Assembly (NCBI GenBank): GCA_001769805.1
Contig: MEPO01000003.1
Location: 62,001 to 126,000, forward strand
Length of the DNA: 64,000 nucleotides
Direction of reading: 5' to 3'
Source: Bdellovibrionales bacterium GWA1_52_35
GTDB lineage: Bacteria > Bdellovibrionota > UBA1018
Within the stretch, counting starts at the first letter, position 1. Every line of letters starts with the position of its first letter. The position numbers were made by a program, and so were the translations under genes. Shown piece by piece: positions 9,547 through 18,981 of this stretch. The notes under the pieces are model-generated. The model had not been told where the DNA came from. It saw only the letters and a program-made list of their open reading frames with translations, and ran no database searches.

Positions 9547-10325
9547 TTGGGCGCCCGCAGATGTTTCTGAACGAAGAAGACAGCCACCGGCACGAGCAAA
9601 AGTGAGACCCCCTGGCTCGGTGAGAGGCCAAGGAGCGATTCACCTCTGGGGTCCAGTCGAATCCATTCCAAAAAAAATCTTCCGAGCGCATATCCGCCCA
9701 GCAGAGACCAGCCAAGCAGACCGGGAGTCCAGTGATGTCTGTGCTGGACGCGATGTGCGGCAAGGCCCAGAAAAAGCAGCAGGAGAGCCTCATAAAGCGT
9801 TGCGGGATGCAGGGGCACGCCTTGGAGCCCGGAAGGAAACGGCTGGCTCGCAAAATCCCAGTGTTCGTAATTCAAAAGGGTGCCGGGAAAGGCGCCACTC
9901 GGGGTGCCGTAACAGCAGCCGTAAAAGGTGCAGCCCAGTCGTCCGAAGAACAGGGCCCAGATGATTCCAGGTGTCGCAAGGTCCAGAAGTGCACGGATAT
10001 TGAATTTGCGGTTCCAGCCGAAGAGCCACCAAAGGAAGATTCCGACTGGCATAGACACCAGAACGCCGCCGTAAAGCACTAAGCCCCGAAAACTGATGTC
10101 TTCCGTGGCGGCACTGCTTCCTACGGTCACGACTTGCCCGAGATGGGCGCCGAGAAAGAAAGCAACGGTGCAAATCATCACATACAAATTGATCCTGAGG
10201 TCCGGAATGCCATGAGTTCTCAATCCGGCGCGAACGATGAAAAAAAAAGCCCAGATGCCCATCAACGCGAAGAGCGGCCAGGTGGTAAAGGGTTGCCCAA
10301 AGGCAGTGAAAAGAACCGGGTACAT
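9537..10325 (-). CDS. lgt: Prolipoprotein diacylglyceryl transferase (Lgt family)
   Basis: GRLGCTFYGCCYGTPS, HPATLYEA and GRFFLEWIR motifs, polytopic membrane protein. Confidence 0.85.
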   Translation of the reverse strand: MYPVLFTAFGQPFTTWPLFALMGIWAFFFIVRAGLRTHGIPDLRINLYVMICTVAFFLGAHLGQVVTVGSSAATEDISFRGLVLYGGVLVSMPVGIFLWWLFGWNRKFNIRALLDLATPGIIWALFFGRLGCTFYGCCYGTPSGAFPGTLLNYEHWDFASQPFPSGLQGVPLHPATLYEALLLLFLGLAAHRVQHRHHWTPGLLGWSLLGGYALGRFFLEWIRLDPRGESLLGLSPSQGVSLLLVPVAVFFVQKHLRAPKCR

Positions 10326-10416
10326 TTCGGCATTTTAACAACCTTCGATTCGCTTTACCACGTGATTTCCGCATGCTAGCTTACTTCAACGAAAGTAATC
10401 CTCATGGTACTTCCTC

Positions 10417-11589
10417 ATGGCTGATAGAAACCTCAAACGCGAAATCTTCCGTAAATTTCTGAGAAACTCGCGCGAAACGTATGTTCTGGATTCCAAACCC
10501 TTCGTTGAGCTGCCTGATGGCCGGCGGGTTTTCTCGCTCGTCACGCCTCCGCCCAAATCCGCACCGGCCCGCCGCAGAGTGCGTCAGATCATCCGGGATC
10601 AGATGGTCCTTTACCAAAAAAAAGTTTTTTCCAACGTCATCCCGGGCGTCGCGCGGACACCTCATGCCGCAACTTTGGCGATCTGCTACGAGTGTCAATG
10701 TGTTTGCGAGCATTGCTCGGCCGCTCTTATTCAGGAGGAGGTCAGGCAAAAAAAATCAGCACTGACCCTGGCGGAGCTTCTTTCTGCAATTGATGAGGTT
10801 CTGGGACTGGGTACGACCTGTGTGATTTTCACAGGAGGTGAGCCCCTTCTGCATCCGGATCTTCCGGAATTAATCCGGGCCGTGAACCCGGACAAGGCGA
10901 TCTGCACCCTGTTCACAAACGGGGAGTTCCTGAATGACAAGCGTGTTGGGGAACTCAAGGCAGCCGGGATTTTCGGCGTCTACGTCAGCTTCGACTCACC
11001 TGATTCGGGAGAGCACGATCGCAACCGAGGGAGAGCCGGCCTTTTCCTGAAAGCGGCCGAAGGTCTGAAGCGCTGCCAGGAAGCGGGTATTCCGACCGGC
11101 TTGTCGACTTTTGTGGATCGCTCCAGACTTCAGGATGGATCTCTTCATCGAATGATGGAACTTGCGCGGAATCTCGGGGTGCTGGAGGTTTTTCTTTTTG
11201 ATGCGATTCCTGCCGGACGGCTGGCCGAGCACGCCTCTTGCGTGCTTACCGATGAAGAAGCCCGGGCCGTGCAGAGCTTCCGGGAAGATTACAACAAAAA
11301 ACCGGAATTTCCCCGGGTGATCCATCAGTCCATTTTTTCAAATATCAGTTATGGCTGTGTGGCCGAAGGTTGCCCGGCGGCAATGGTGCAGTTTCATCTG
11401 CGGGCCAACGGTGACATGACTCCTTGTGATTTTACCGCCAGGTCCTTTGGCAATATCCGCGAGAAGTCCTTGAAGCAGATCTGGAAGGAAATGACCGAGC
11501 ATCCGCTCTACGCGAACGCCTCCGCGCGTTGCCGTCTGAGCGATGCGAAATTCAGGGAATCACTGTATGGCTCCGATCCCGGAAAATGA
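10417..11589 (+). CDS. Radical SAM/SPASM-like protein
   Basis: Radical SAM CxxxCxxC (CQCVCEHC), TGGEPLLHPDL, C-terminal Cys-rich region with NGDMTPCDF...FGNIREKSLKQIW. Confidence 0.85.
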   Translation: MADRNLKREIFRKFLRNSRETYVLDSKPFVELPDGRRVFSLVTPPPKSAPARRRVRQIIRDQMVLYQKKVFSNVIPGVARTPHAATLAICYECQCVCEHCSAALIQEEVRQKKSALTLAELLSAIDEVLGLGTTCVIFTGGEPLLHPDLPELIRAVNPDKAICTLFTNGEFLNDKRVGELKAAGIFGVYVSFDSPDSGEHDRNRGRAGLFLKAAEGLKRCQEAGIPTGLSTFVDRSRLQDGSLHRMMELARNLGVLEVFLFDAIPAGRLAEHASCVLTDEEARAVQSFREDYNKKPEFPRVIHQSIFSNISYGCVAEGCPAAMVQFHLRANGDMTPCDFTARSFGNIREKSLKQIWKEMTEHPLYANASARCRLSDAKFRESLYGSDPGK

Positions 11590-12658
11590 AAATGAAACCG
11601 TTTTCCTGACGGGCGCGACGGGACTGGTGGGCTCCCGGGTCCTCGAAGCTGTTCTTGGTACTCCGGACACCTCGGTCATTTTGCTGATCCGGAGTAAAGG
11701 AACGCGGTACGCTCGCGACCGGCTGCCGCAGAAATACAGAGCCGACCCGCGCGTGAAAATTTGCGAGGGGGATCTAGCCGATTTTTCAGCGGGTCAGTGG
11801 AGAGCTCTTGGAAGAGTGACTCGCATCATTCACCTCGGAGCGGAGCTGAATTTTGACGCGGAGTTCGAGCAGAGCTTCAGAATCAATGTGGAAGGAACCC
11901 GAAGAATTCTTGATTTTGCGCAGGAATGTCAGCGCAAGGGCACACTCAAGAGCATGGTTTACGTGAGCACCGCGTTTGTCTGCGGCCGACGTGGCGGACC
12001 GATACGAGAAGAGGAACTCGACTGTGGGCAGGACTTTCGCAATTCTTATGAGGAAACGAAATACCTTGCGGAGCTCGAAGTTCAGAAGCATCAGAAGGAA
12101 CTTCCGATCGCGATCCTTCGTCCGAGCATCATTACCGGGGATTCGGTAACGGGAAGGACTTCCGCTTTCAAAGCGGTTTATTGGCTCTTACGAATTTACG
12201 CCAAGGGGTACTGGAAATGGGCTCCCGGAAGCGCCAGCACAGTTGTGGACATCGTACCCGTTGATTTTGTGGCGCGAGCTACGGTGTTTTGTCTCTTCAC
12301 TTCCGCGGCGCTCCGGCGCACGTTGCATTTATGCGGCGGCGCCCAAGGGCAACTCACGGCAGGTGAAATCGGGCAGGAGGCAGCCAGAATTTTCAAGATT
12401 GCGTCTCCCGTTTATATTCCGGCTCGCCTCTTTCGCCCGCTCTGGCTGGTTCTTCGGCTTCTGGTCAACGCAAGAACCCGGCGGATTCTGGCCGAGGCGC
12501 GGGTGTATCGCGATTATTTTGAAATGAACCAGACGTTTGAGACCACGCTTGCCGATCAAATTCTGGCACCCGCCGGAATCAGTGCACCCCCGATGCGGGA
12601 ATACCTGGCGCGAGTGCTTACGTATTGCCGGGACTCGGACTGGGGACGAAAAGTCTGA
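11567..12658 (+). CDS. NAD(P)-dependent extended SDR, male-sterility/thioester-reductase-like
   Basis: FLTGATGLVGSRVLE Rossmann motif, YEETKYLAE (YxxxK), IVPVDFVARA. Overlaps the rSAM stop. Confidence 0.8.
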   Translation: MAPIPENENETVFLTGATGLVGSRVLEAVLGTPDTSVILLIRSKGTRYARDRLPQKYRADPRVKICEGDLADFSAGQWRALGRVTRIIHLGAELNFDAEFEQSFRINVEGTRRILDFAQECQRKGTLKSMVYVSTAFVCGRRGGPIREEELDCGQDFRNSYEETKYLAELEVQKHQKELPIAILRPSIITGDSVTGRTSAFKAVYWLLRIYAKGYWKWAPGSASTVVDIVPVDFVARATVFCLFTSAALRRTLHLCGGAQGQLTAGEIGQEAARIFKIASPVYIPARLFRPLWLVLRLLVNARTRRILAEARVYRDYFEMNQTFETTLADQILAPAGISAPPMREYLARVLTYCRDSDWGRKV

Positions 12659-13250
12659 AGAAGCCGTAGCCGAGCAGTGCTCCGGCAAGGATATCGAAAA
12701 CATAATGTTGTTTGGTCGTTAAAGTGGAAAGCAGGATCAAGGCAGTCCAGAGACCGTAACCTGAGATTTTCAGAAAAGAGAACTCAATCCTTTTTTGAGA
12801 ATGCACATAGTTGAAAAAAACGTACGCGATCACACTGGCATGGAGGCTCGGCATGCAGTTAACTGGGGCATCGACCCCCCGAAGCCAGCTGAAAACCGAA
12901 TGCGTGAAGGAAGGAACTCCTTCCAGTGGATAAAGCTCTCTTGGAAAGCGGACGGGATAAATCAAAAAAATTGCCGCGCTGAAGGCAACCAGGCCCATGA
13001 AGCCAAGAAGGTTGCGCCGGTATTCTGTGAGAGTCCGGTGATACATCCAGGGTAGAAAAAGAAAAGCGCTCATGTAAATCCAGATGGAGGAGGGGAGGAA
13101 CGGGATTGTGTGATCGATGAAGGTCAATTGAAGCAGGCGTGGCTCGTGCCAGAGGAAACGGTTGGTCAGAGCGTAAAGTCCCGCGGCCGCGCCAAAGGCC
13201 AGCAGTCCGGAAGCCCACTTCTGCTGCAGCCCGGTCAGATGTAGCGCCAT
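12618..13250 (-). CDS. PAP2-superfamily membrane phosphatase
   Basis: NCMPSLHASVIAYVFFNY and LSTLTTKQHYVFDILAG motifs, multiple TM helices. Confidence 0.8.
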   Translation of the reverse strand: MALHLTGLQQKWASGLLAFGAAAGLYALTNRFLWHEPRLLQLTFIDHTIPFLPSSIWIYMSAFLFLPWMYHRTLTEYRRNLLGFMGLVAFSAAIFLIYPVRFPRELYPLEGVPSFTHSVFSWLRGVDAPVNCMPSLHASVIAYVFFNYVHSQKRIEFSFLKISGYGLWTALILLSTLTTKQHYVFDILAGALLGYGFFRLFVPSPSPGNT

Positions 13251-13342
13251 CCTGGAATTCTACGTAAGCGTCGGGACTTTCTCCATTCAAAACGTCGGAT
13301 TTCGTTGCCGAGCCGAACACCTTCGCGCTAAAGAGACCGGAT

Positions 13343-13903
13343 ATGGCACTTACTTATTCAGAAGCCGGGATGGTCGGAACAAAGGCCCAGATATTCGAAT
13401 TAAGAGCGACGGACGGCCGAAACCATGCGCTTGCGGATTTTGCCTCATCTAAAGCAGTCGTGGTGATCTTCATGTGCAATCACTGTCCCTACGTGATTGC
13501 CGTCCAGGAGCGCATCAACGCTCTGGCCCGGGAATATCAGGGTAAAGGCGTTCCGGTGCTGGCGATCAATTCGAACGATTCTGTTCGCTACCCCGACGAC
13601 AGCTTTGAAGCCATGGGCAAGCGGGCTCGGGAGCAGGGCTTTGTTTTTCCCTATCTTCATGATGAAGATCAAGCCGTTGCCCGCGCCTACGGCGCCGTTT
13701 GCACCCCCGAGTTCTATTTGCTCCAACCCGGTGCAGGCGCGGAATTCACCATTCGTTATCACGGGCGGATGGACGACAACTGGAAAGAACCTGAAAAAGT
13801 GAGAACCCGGGATTTAGCGCAGGCGATTGATGCGGTTTTGGCCGGCAAACCAGTTGTGCAGGAACAGTTGCCGTCGATGGGTTGCAGCATCAAGTGGAAG
13901 TAG
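13343..13903 (+). CDS. Thioredoxin-family/redoxin (AhpC/TSA-like) protein
   Basis: FMCNHCPYVIAVQERINAL (CxxC), LAINSND, YGAVCTPEFYLL. Confidence 0.85.
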   Translation: MALTYSEAGMVGTKAQIFELRATDGRNHALADFASSKAVVVIFMCNHCPYVIAVQERINALAREYQGKGVPVLAINSNDSVRYPDDSFEAMGKRAREQGFVFPYLHDEDQAVARAYGAVCTPEFYLLQPGAGAEFTIRYHGRMDDNWKEPEKVRTRDLAQAIDAVLAGKPVVQEQLPSMGCSIKWK

Positions 13904-15287
13904 TCGGCAGAAATTCTTCTTCATACCGCAGCGGCGTCTGCCGGCCGGCATCTCGGCAAAGCGGATAATCTTCGGGTGAAACATAGAGGCGGGTGATTGA
14001 GCGTTTTTCGCTGTAACGCTGGAAGAGATCCGTGCACTGCTCGAGGGGGATGAAGCTCGGCGCGCTGTAATGGTTGTCGTAAAGCACGTAAATGGGATCG
14101 CCGGGTTTCCGGAAATATTTGGAAATTTCGCTCGTGGAGGTCGACGAGATGAAATCGATTTTGCGCTCATCCAAGCTGCCGCGGATTTGCTCAAGAAGCC
14201 GCTGTTGTTCCTGGAACGCGGTTTTGCCGGTGGGAATCCCGCTGTGCAGTTCAACCAGCATTCGGTAGTATCGTTTCTCCGTGATTCTTCTGGCCCAGGG
14301 GTTGGAACTTTTCGCAAGATGCGCGAAAAGCCGCGTATCTGTGTGTTCGCAATACTGCTCGATATCTGCCGGCAGCGTGTAATCGCAGTCGGGGCTTTCG
14401 AGGTATTTGCCGAGCATCGAATCAAAAACAATGCTCTTGTAATGAAAGTACACCATCAGAAACATGTGAAAACGCGAAATCAGGAAATCCTCAAAAGCAT
14501 AGATTGCCCGGTGATTCAGGCCGAGAAAACACCTGCCTTCGTTGACGTGATGACTCAGGTTTCCTACCAACCAGTCGAAATCAAACTGGCCGTAGCTGAC
14601 CCCTGAGTGCAGGCTATCGCGCCGGAGGTAGTCCATGCGATCGGCATCGATTTCACTCGAAATCAGCTGGTTCAGCAGTGGGCGAAAATCAACAGTTTCG
14701 CCCTGCAACTGATCTTTGAAAAAATGATCGTCTTTCGGAAGTTCAATGCTGGCTTCAATCAGTGCTGCGATGTGGAGGGGACGGAATCCGAAAGAGCTCC
14801 CGGCTTTTTCGAGGATACCGGTGAGTGCCGAGTCCAGAATCATCTTCAGGGTGTAGTCTTCGTGGGTGGCTTTGCGGGGTTTGTTTCTGGGTTTGACGAA
14901 CGGCACCGCCAGGGTTTTGACGTCCGGCATCGCCACTTCGCTCGTGTGCGAAAGCGGGCCATGCCCAATATCGTGCAGAAGAGCTGCGAGTCGGAGTACG
15001 GCACGAAAGCGGGCGTACGTCGCGGGTTGATTGTTGTGAAGCGTGTCGGTGGATAAATGCGCGACACGGGCACTGGGTCCGCCAAAGATTGTATCGAAAG
15101 CGCGCGTGGCGGTCTCCATCGCGCCCAAGCTGTGAACGTAACGATTATGGGTTGCGCTCGGGAAAGAAAATTCCGCAAAACCGAGCTGCTTGATTTCCCG
15201 CAAGCGTTGAAAATGGCGGGAGTCGATGACCGGAAGCTCGTAAGGCTCTATGAGAATCGCCCCGTGAATAATGTCGCGGATTTCCAT
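13890..15287 (-). CDS. HD-superfamily phosphohydrolase (dNTPase-like, COG1078 type)
   Basis: RLREIKQLG...ATHNRYVHSLGAMETA, LAALLHDIGHGPLSHTSE, EIDADRMDYLRRDSLHSGVSYGQFD. Confidence 0.9.
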   Translation of the reverse strand: MEIRDIIHGAILIEPYELPVIDSRHFQRLREIKQLGFAEFSFPSATHNRYVHSLGAMETATRAFDTIFGGPSARVAHLSTDTLHNNQPATYARFRAVLRLAALLHDIGHGPLSHTSEVAMPDVKTLAVPFVKPRNKPRKATHEDYTLKMILDSALTGILEKAGSSFGFRPLHIAALIEASIELPKDDHFFKDQLQGETVDFRPLLNQLISSEIDADRMDYLRRDSLHSGVSYGQFDFDWLVGNLSHHVNEGRCFLGLNHRAIYAFEDFLISRFHMFLMVYFHYKSIVFDSMLGKYLESPDCDYTLPADIEQYCEHTDTRLFAHLAKSSNPWARRITEKRYYRMLVELHSGIPTGKTAFQEQQRLLEQIRGSLDERKIDFISSTSTSEISKYFRKPGDPIYVLYDNHYSAPSFIPLEQCTDLFQRYSEKRSITRLYVSPEDYPLCRDAGRQTPLRYEEEFLPTTST

Positions 15288-15369
15288 AATTTTGAAAGCA
15301 AAGAGGCGAAACACGGGGCTGCGGATGCGGCCGGCGCGAGCTTCGCCTCTGAAATTCAGATGCTATAAA

Positions 15370-15906
15370 CTATTCTTCTGATTCGTCGTCGAAGCCGAGG
15401 TCATCTTCGTCTTCGTCATCATCTTTTTTTTTCTTGCCGGCTTCTTCGGACTCGTCTTCATCGTCGAGCAGAAAGTCATCTTCGTCTTTATCTTCATCTT
15501 TTTCCTGGAATTCTTCCTGGTCGTTGATGAAAACCTCGTTTTCGGGACGGACATCATCGTGGCCATGTTCGCCATTGAACAGAGAAGCGCCCAGTGCGCC
15601 CACGCCTGCACCGAGACCGGCGGAGGCCGCATGGGTCATCATTTCAGGAGCTTTCTTCTGAGGAGCGGTTTTTTTTGGGGCGGCGTTTTTTGAAGATTTC
15701 TGGGAAGCCTTTTTTACCGCAGTTTTCTTGGGTGCGGTTTTTTTTGATTTTTTTGCCGGGACTTTCTTTAAAACTTTTTTTGTAGCGGCCCTTTTAGCGG
15801 GCGCTTTCTTTATAGCGGGTTTCTTCGATGCGGCTTTCTTGGGCGCGGGCTTCTTCTTTTTCGGAGCCGGTTTTTTAGCTTTTGCTTTTGATTTTTTCGA
15901 GGCCAT
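15370..15906 (-). CDS. Histone H1-like Lys/Ala/Pro-rich protein with acidic C-terminal tail
   Basis: MASKKSKAKAKKPAPKKKKPAPKKAASKKPA... followed by EEFQEKDEDKDEDDFLLDDEDESEE...DDDEDEDDLGFDDESEE. Confidence 0.85.
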   Translation of the reverse strand: MASKKSKAKAKKPAPKKKKPAPKKAASKKPAIKKAPAKRAATKKVLKKVPAKKSKKTAPKKTAVKKASQKSSKNAAPKKTAPQKKAPEMMTHAASAGLGAGVGALGASLFNGEHGHDDVRPENEVFINDQEEFQEKDEDKDEDDFLLDDEDESEEAGKKKKDDDEDEDDLGFDDESEE

Positions 15907-16005
15907 TTTCTTCTCCGTTTTGTGACTGACTAGTAAGTTGAGCTTCTGAAAATAAGCCATAGGAGCAGGGTCATTGCAACAAGTATTCGGCCGCGCACCC
16001 GGTGC

Positions 16006-18033
16006 TCAATGCTTGAGGTAAATGAAATCCTCATCCCCATCTGCTCCACCGTCTGGCCGGTTATTGGGGTTCCCGCTTTTGCCATCTGCGGGTCGGGAGG
16101 CATTCAGGAGTGAATGAAAGGAAACGAATTTAACGCTGTAACCAATTCTCCCCATGGCCTGGGCATCATGGTTTGGAACGGCGCTCCATGACGTCCGGTA
16201 CTGAGAGGGGTCCGTCATCAGCATACCTCCAAGACTCCCGAGGGGCGCGGCAATGCCGGCATTTGCGGGGTCATTGGGCCGACTTGTGAAAGGATCGGTG
16301 ATTTTGACCACCTTCAATCCTTCTCCTTCTTCGCCTCTCCCCTGATTGAGCTGATCAATGTAGTTGCTCAGACCCGCCGAAAGAGATGCTTCCAGATCCG
16401 CCAGCCCCGCTGAAGCCGCCATTCCTGAGCCGCTGGGAGGAGCGAAGAATTCATGAATGGCGCCTTTGATCGCTGAGGAGAGTCCCGCCATTTCGTCTGG
16501 CGGGAAGATCGGGGCCCAAAGCGCGGCGTTTTTTTGGGTGTCAAAGTTGACCATGAACGGATCTGGAACGGTGTCGTTCAGAATATTGTAACGGGTCCCC
16601 TCCCAGGGATTTGGACCCATTGCCGCATGGTAACCGCGTTCGAAGTTCTCCCTTTGAATCGGGGTGAGCAGGTCGGTTTGCATCGATTTGTAGAGCTGGG
16701 ACATGATTTCCTGGTTATCCCAGCCTTTGCCGGCGCCGGCGGCCGAATCACTCTCTTGCACCGGAAGATTTGGAATCTGTCTGCGGATAGTCACATCAGC
16801 GCCAAACTTGCCCTTGGCAATCGCTTTTCGGACGAGCAGTGAGTCATCCGGTAGCGGCGGGCCAATACGGCTTCCAAACGGCTGAGCTGCGGCATAGGCT
16901 TTGAGCTCCATATCTCCGAAAGGCGAGAACATGACCTTGGCTTTGGCTTTCAATCTCACTGCATAATAGGTGAGGATTTGGGGGTCCTTGTAGAACCCCA
17001 GAGTCAATCCTGATTCGGGGGTGGAAATCGCCTGAAGAGTGGTGGTGCAATCCTTGGGGTTGTTGCTGTTTCCAGAGCCGGCCTCGAAGTCCACTGCGTA
17101 AACATCAAAGGCGGCTTTGATCTCATTGAGCTTGATGAGACTGGCTCCCTTGTTCCCGGTCGGAATGAGTTCATCCATGAAGATGGAGTCACTCGCAAAC
17201 GAGTTTTCTCCGAGCGTATTGTAGGCGGAAAGGAAGGCGTTCACGGTCCGTTCCTGGGCGATTGGATCGGGAGCGCTTCTGAGAAGTCTGACTTTACCGA
17301 TATCGACGCCGACCTGTGGAGCAGCATTGAGGTATTTTTCGAGAGTCTTGATCCGGAAACTCAAAAGCAGTTCACGGGGAATCAGGCCAAGATCTCCGGC
17401 GAGGTTTTTGAGCAGGTTCACCAAGGTCGTGAATTTTGGGTCAACGGACGCGAACGAAGGATCAGTATTGTACATCCAAAGCATCAGCAAAAAAGTATTG
17501 GCTTTGGCGATAGAGGCACAGTTTTGTTCCCTGAGTTTTTCAAGATTCAACAATTGCGCACGAAGCACGGTGGTGATCGCGTCCAAGGGGTTGGCCGGAG
17601 GGGCGTTGATCTTTTGAAGCGCAGCAATCTGGCAGTAATTATCTTTGCCGTTGAAGATCATGCAGACGGCGGGCACCTGGTAATCGGTGCTGCCATCTGG
17701 ACTCCAGAGCATGGGGCCGGAGCCGCCCGAGCGGGGGAAGCTCTTTTGGGCCATATTGCCCAGCACGTAATAACGGAAGAGGAACTTCTTGTACGCCCGG
17801 CGCATTTCATAGTTCAGGAACGAAATCTGATTCAGCGTTCGCGCCTGTTGGGCGGCGCCTGAGTACGCGGCCAGGTCGGCGGCATTCTGAAGATTGATCT
17901 TGGCATTGACCAGCATGCCGGTATTCACCACGAAGGCGAAAAACAGCAGAAACGTCATCAGCATAAGTCCAATGAAGATCGAGGCTTGGCCGCGCTCTCC
18001 GCGCCGGGCTTTTTTCAGTTTCTTCAAAATCAT
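16006..18033 (-). CDS. TadG-like (TadE/G N-terminal) secreted protein
   Basis: RRGERGQASIFIGLMLMTFLLFFAFVVNTGMLVNAKINLQNAADLAAYSGAAQQ matches a TadG-like N-terminus. No other tad genes in the window. Confidence 0.75.
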   Translation of the reverse strand: MILKKLKKARRGERGQASIFIGLMLMTFLLFFAFVVNTGMLVNAKINLQNAADLAAYSGAAQQARTLNQISFLNYEMRRAYKKFLFRYYVLGNMAQKSFPRSGGSGPMLWSPDGSTDYQVPAVCMIFNGKDNYCQIAALQKINAPPANPLDAITTVLRAQLLNLEKLREQNCASIAKANTFLLMLWMYNTDPSFASVDPKFTTLVNLLKNLAGDLGLIPRELLLSFRIKTLEKYLNAAPQVGVDIGKVRLLRSAPDPIAQERTVNAFLSAYNTLGENSFASDSIFMDELIPTGNKGASLIKLNEIKAAFDVYAVDFEAGSGNSNNPKDCTTTLQAISTPESGLTLGFYKDPQILTYYAVRLKAKAKVMFSPFGDMELKAYAAAQPFGSRIGPPLPDDSLLVRKAIAKGKFGADVTIRRQIPNLPVQESDSAAGAGKGWDNQEIMSQLYKSMQTDLLTPIQRENFERGYHAAMGPNPWEGTRYNILNDTVPDPFMVNFDTQKNAALWAPIFPPDEMAGLSSAIKGAIHEFFAPPSGSGMAASAGLADLEASLSAGLSNYIDQLNQGRGEEGEGLKVVKITDPFTSRPNDPANAGIAAPLGSLGGMLMTDPSQYRTSWSAVPNHDAQAMGRIGYSVKFVSFHSLLNASRPADGKSGNPNNRPDGGADGDEDFIYLKH

Positions 18034-18073
18034 GTGTTTTCCATTGTGACAAAGCCCTTCAGGTCTGTCCACC

Positions 18074-18090
18074 TGTCCAAAGTTTGGACA
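18074..18090. promoter_or_regulatory. Perfect 17-bp palindrome TGTCCAAA-G-TTTGGACA, candidate operator
   Basis: 8+1+8 inverted repeat about 40 bp upstream of the TadG-like start. A further TGTCC half-site lies just outside. Confidence 0.5.
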
Positions 18091-18163
18091 CCTCATCTGG
18101 CCTGTTTATCGGGGTATTACCCCCGGAAATCTCCTGGATCGATTGAGAGTTATTGCTGCGACG

Positions 18164-18179
18164 CGGCATGGTGATTGCT
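18164..18179 (+). promoter_or_regulatory. Sigma54-like element (CGGCATG-GTGA-TTGCT)
   Basis: GG-N10-GC geometry correct, two mismatches to TGGCACG. Upstream of the 18275 secreted-protein gene. Confidence 0.3.
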
Positions 18180-18274
18180 TAGTCTTGCGCGGCTGTTGCT
18201 AAAAGGCACTAGCGACAAAAGCCGCTTCAGAAGAATGTGGGTGCCTCCGTAGTTGTGGATCAGAGGAGTTGAAG

Positions 18275-18817
18275 ATGAAAACGAGATTCGGTTGGCGCAC
18301 CCCTATGCGCTCTGTACTGAAAATAGGCAGCCTGGTGGCCCTGAGTTTTGTCACCCTGCTGGTCACAGACGTTGAAGCGCGCTCTTCCTCCTGCCCGACC
18401 TGCAACCTGGGCACACCCAAGCTGACATTTCAAAATATCGTCACCCCCCAATTCAACCAGAATATTTCCGGCATTCTCAACGCAAGCCGCATGCAATTCG
18501 CGCCGAGGCCGGCAAGTTCCGGTTTCCACGTGAACTGGGACGGGACAGCGCAGCTCCCAAATACTTTTCAGCCCATCGAAGTTCCTGATTTCGTCCTGCC
18601 GGATTGGGTCAAGCAGTTGACCCCGGGCTGGGATAACGCTGCCCCCGGCTGGGCCGAGGCACTTCAGGCTGCGCAAGCGTACCGGTTTGAGGCGCAAAAT
18701 TTGTCGACTACAGCGAGTCCGCGTGTTTCGGCTCCCTTTGGTCCTGACTACCGCTCAATCGCGGCAGTCCCGACAGTGACTGGCCCGATCGTGACTGCAA
18801 CGATCCAAAGAAATTGA
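18275..18817 (+). CDS. Secreted hypothetical protein
   Basis: ATG 18275 with upstream GAGGAG. Hydrophobic signal MRSVLKIGSLVALSFVTLLVTDVEA near the N-terminus. Confidence 0.65.
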   Translation: MKTRFGWRTPMRSVLKIGSLVALSFVTLLVTDVEARSSSCPTCNLGTPKLTFQNIVTPQFNQNISGILNASRMQFAPRPASSGFHVNWDGTAQLPNTFQPIEVPDFVLPDWVKQLTPGWDNAAPGWAEALQAAQAYRFEAQNLSTTASPRVSAPFGPDYRSIAAVPTVTGPIVTATIQRN

Positions 18818-18894
18818 AAGTTTCGGAGCAACCGCTCCGACCTCAAGCGATGCTTTCGAAAGCGTCGCCGTGTCTCTCCTCTCTCCTCTCATGG

Positions 18895-18933
18895 TCCCGT
18901 GTTTTTCCAGGATGGAAGAAGACGGGATTTTTT
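18895..18933 (+). terminator. Rho-independent terminator
   Basis: TCCCGT...ACGGGA stem with inner TTCC/GGAA pairing, followed by TTTTTT. Confidence 0.65.
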
Positions 18934-18981
18934 ATTTCGAAATGCGATCACCCGATTGCAAAAAGATGGACGCTGCTGGGC

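Noticed and set aside
15370-15632. Low-complexity GA-rich repeat as a possible minisatellite
   Set aside because: Explained by acidic and Lys-rich coding in the histone-like protein.
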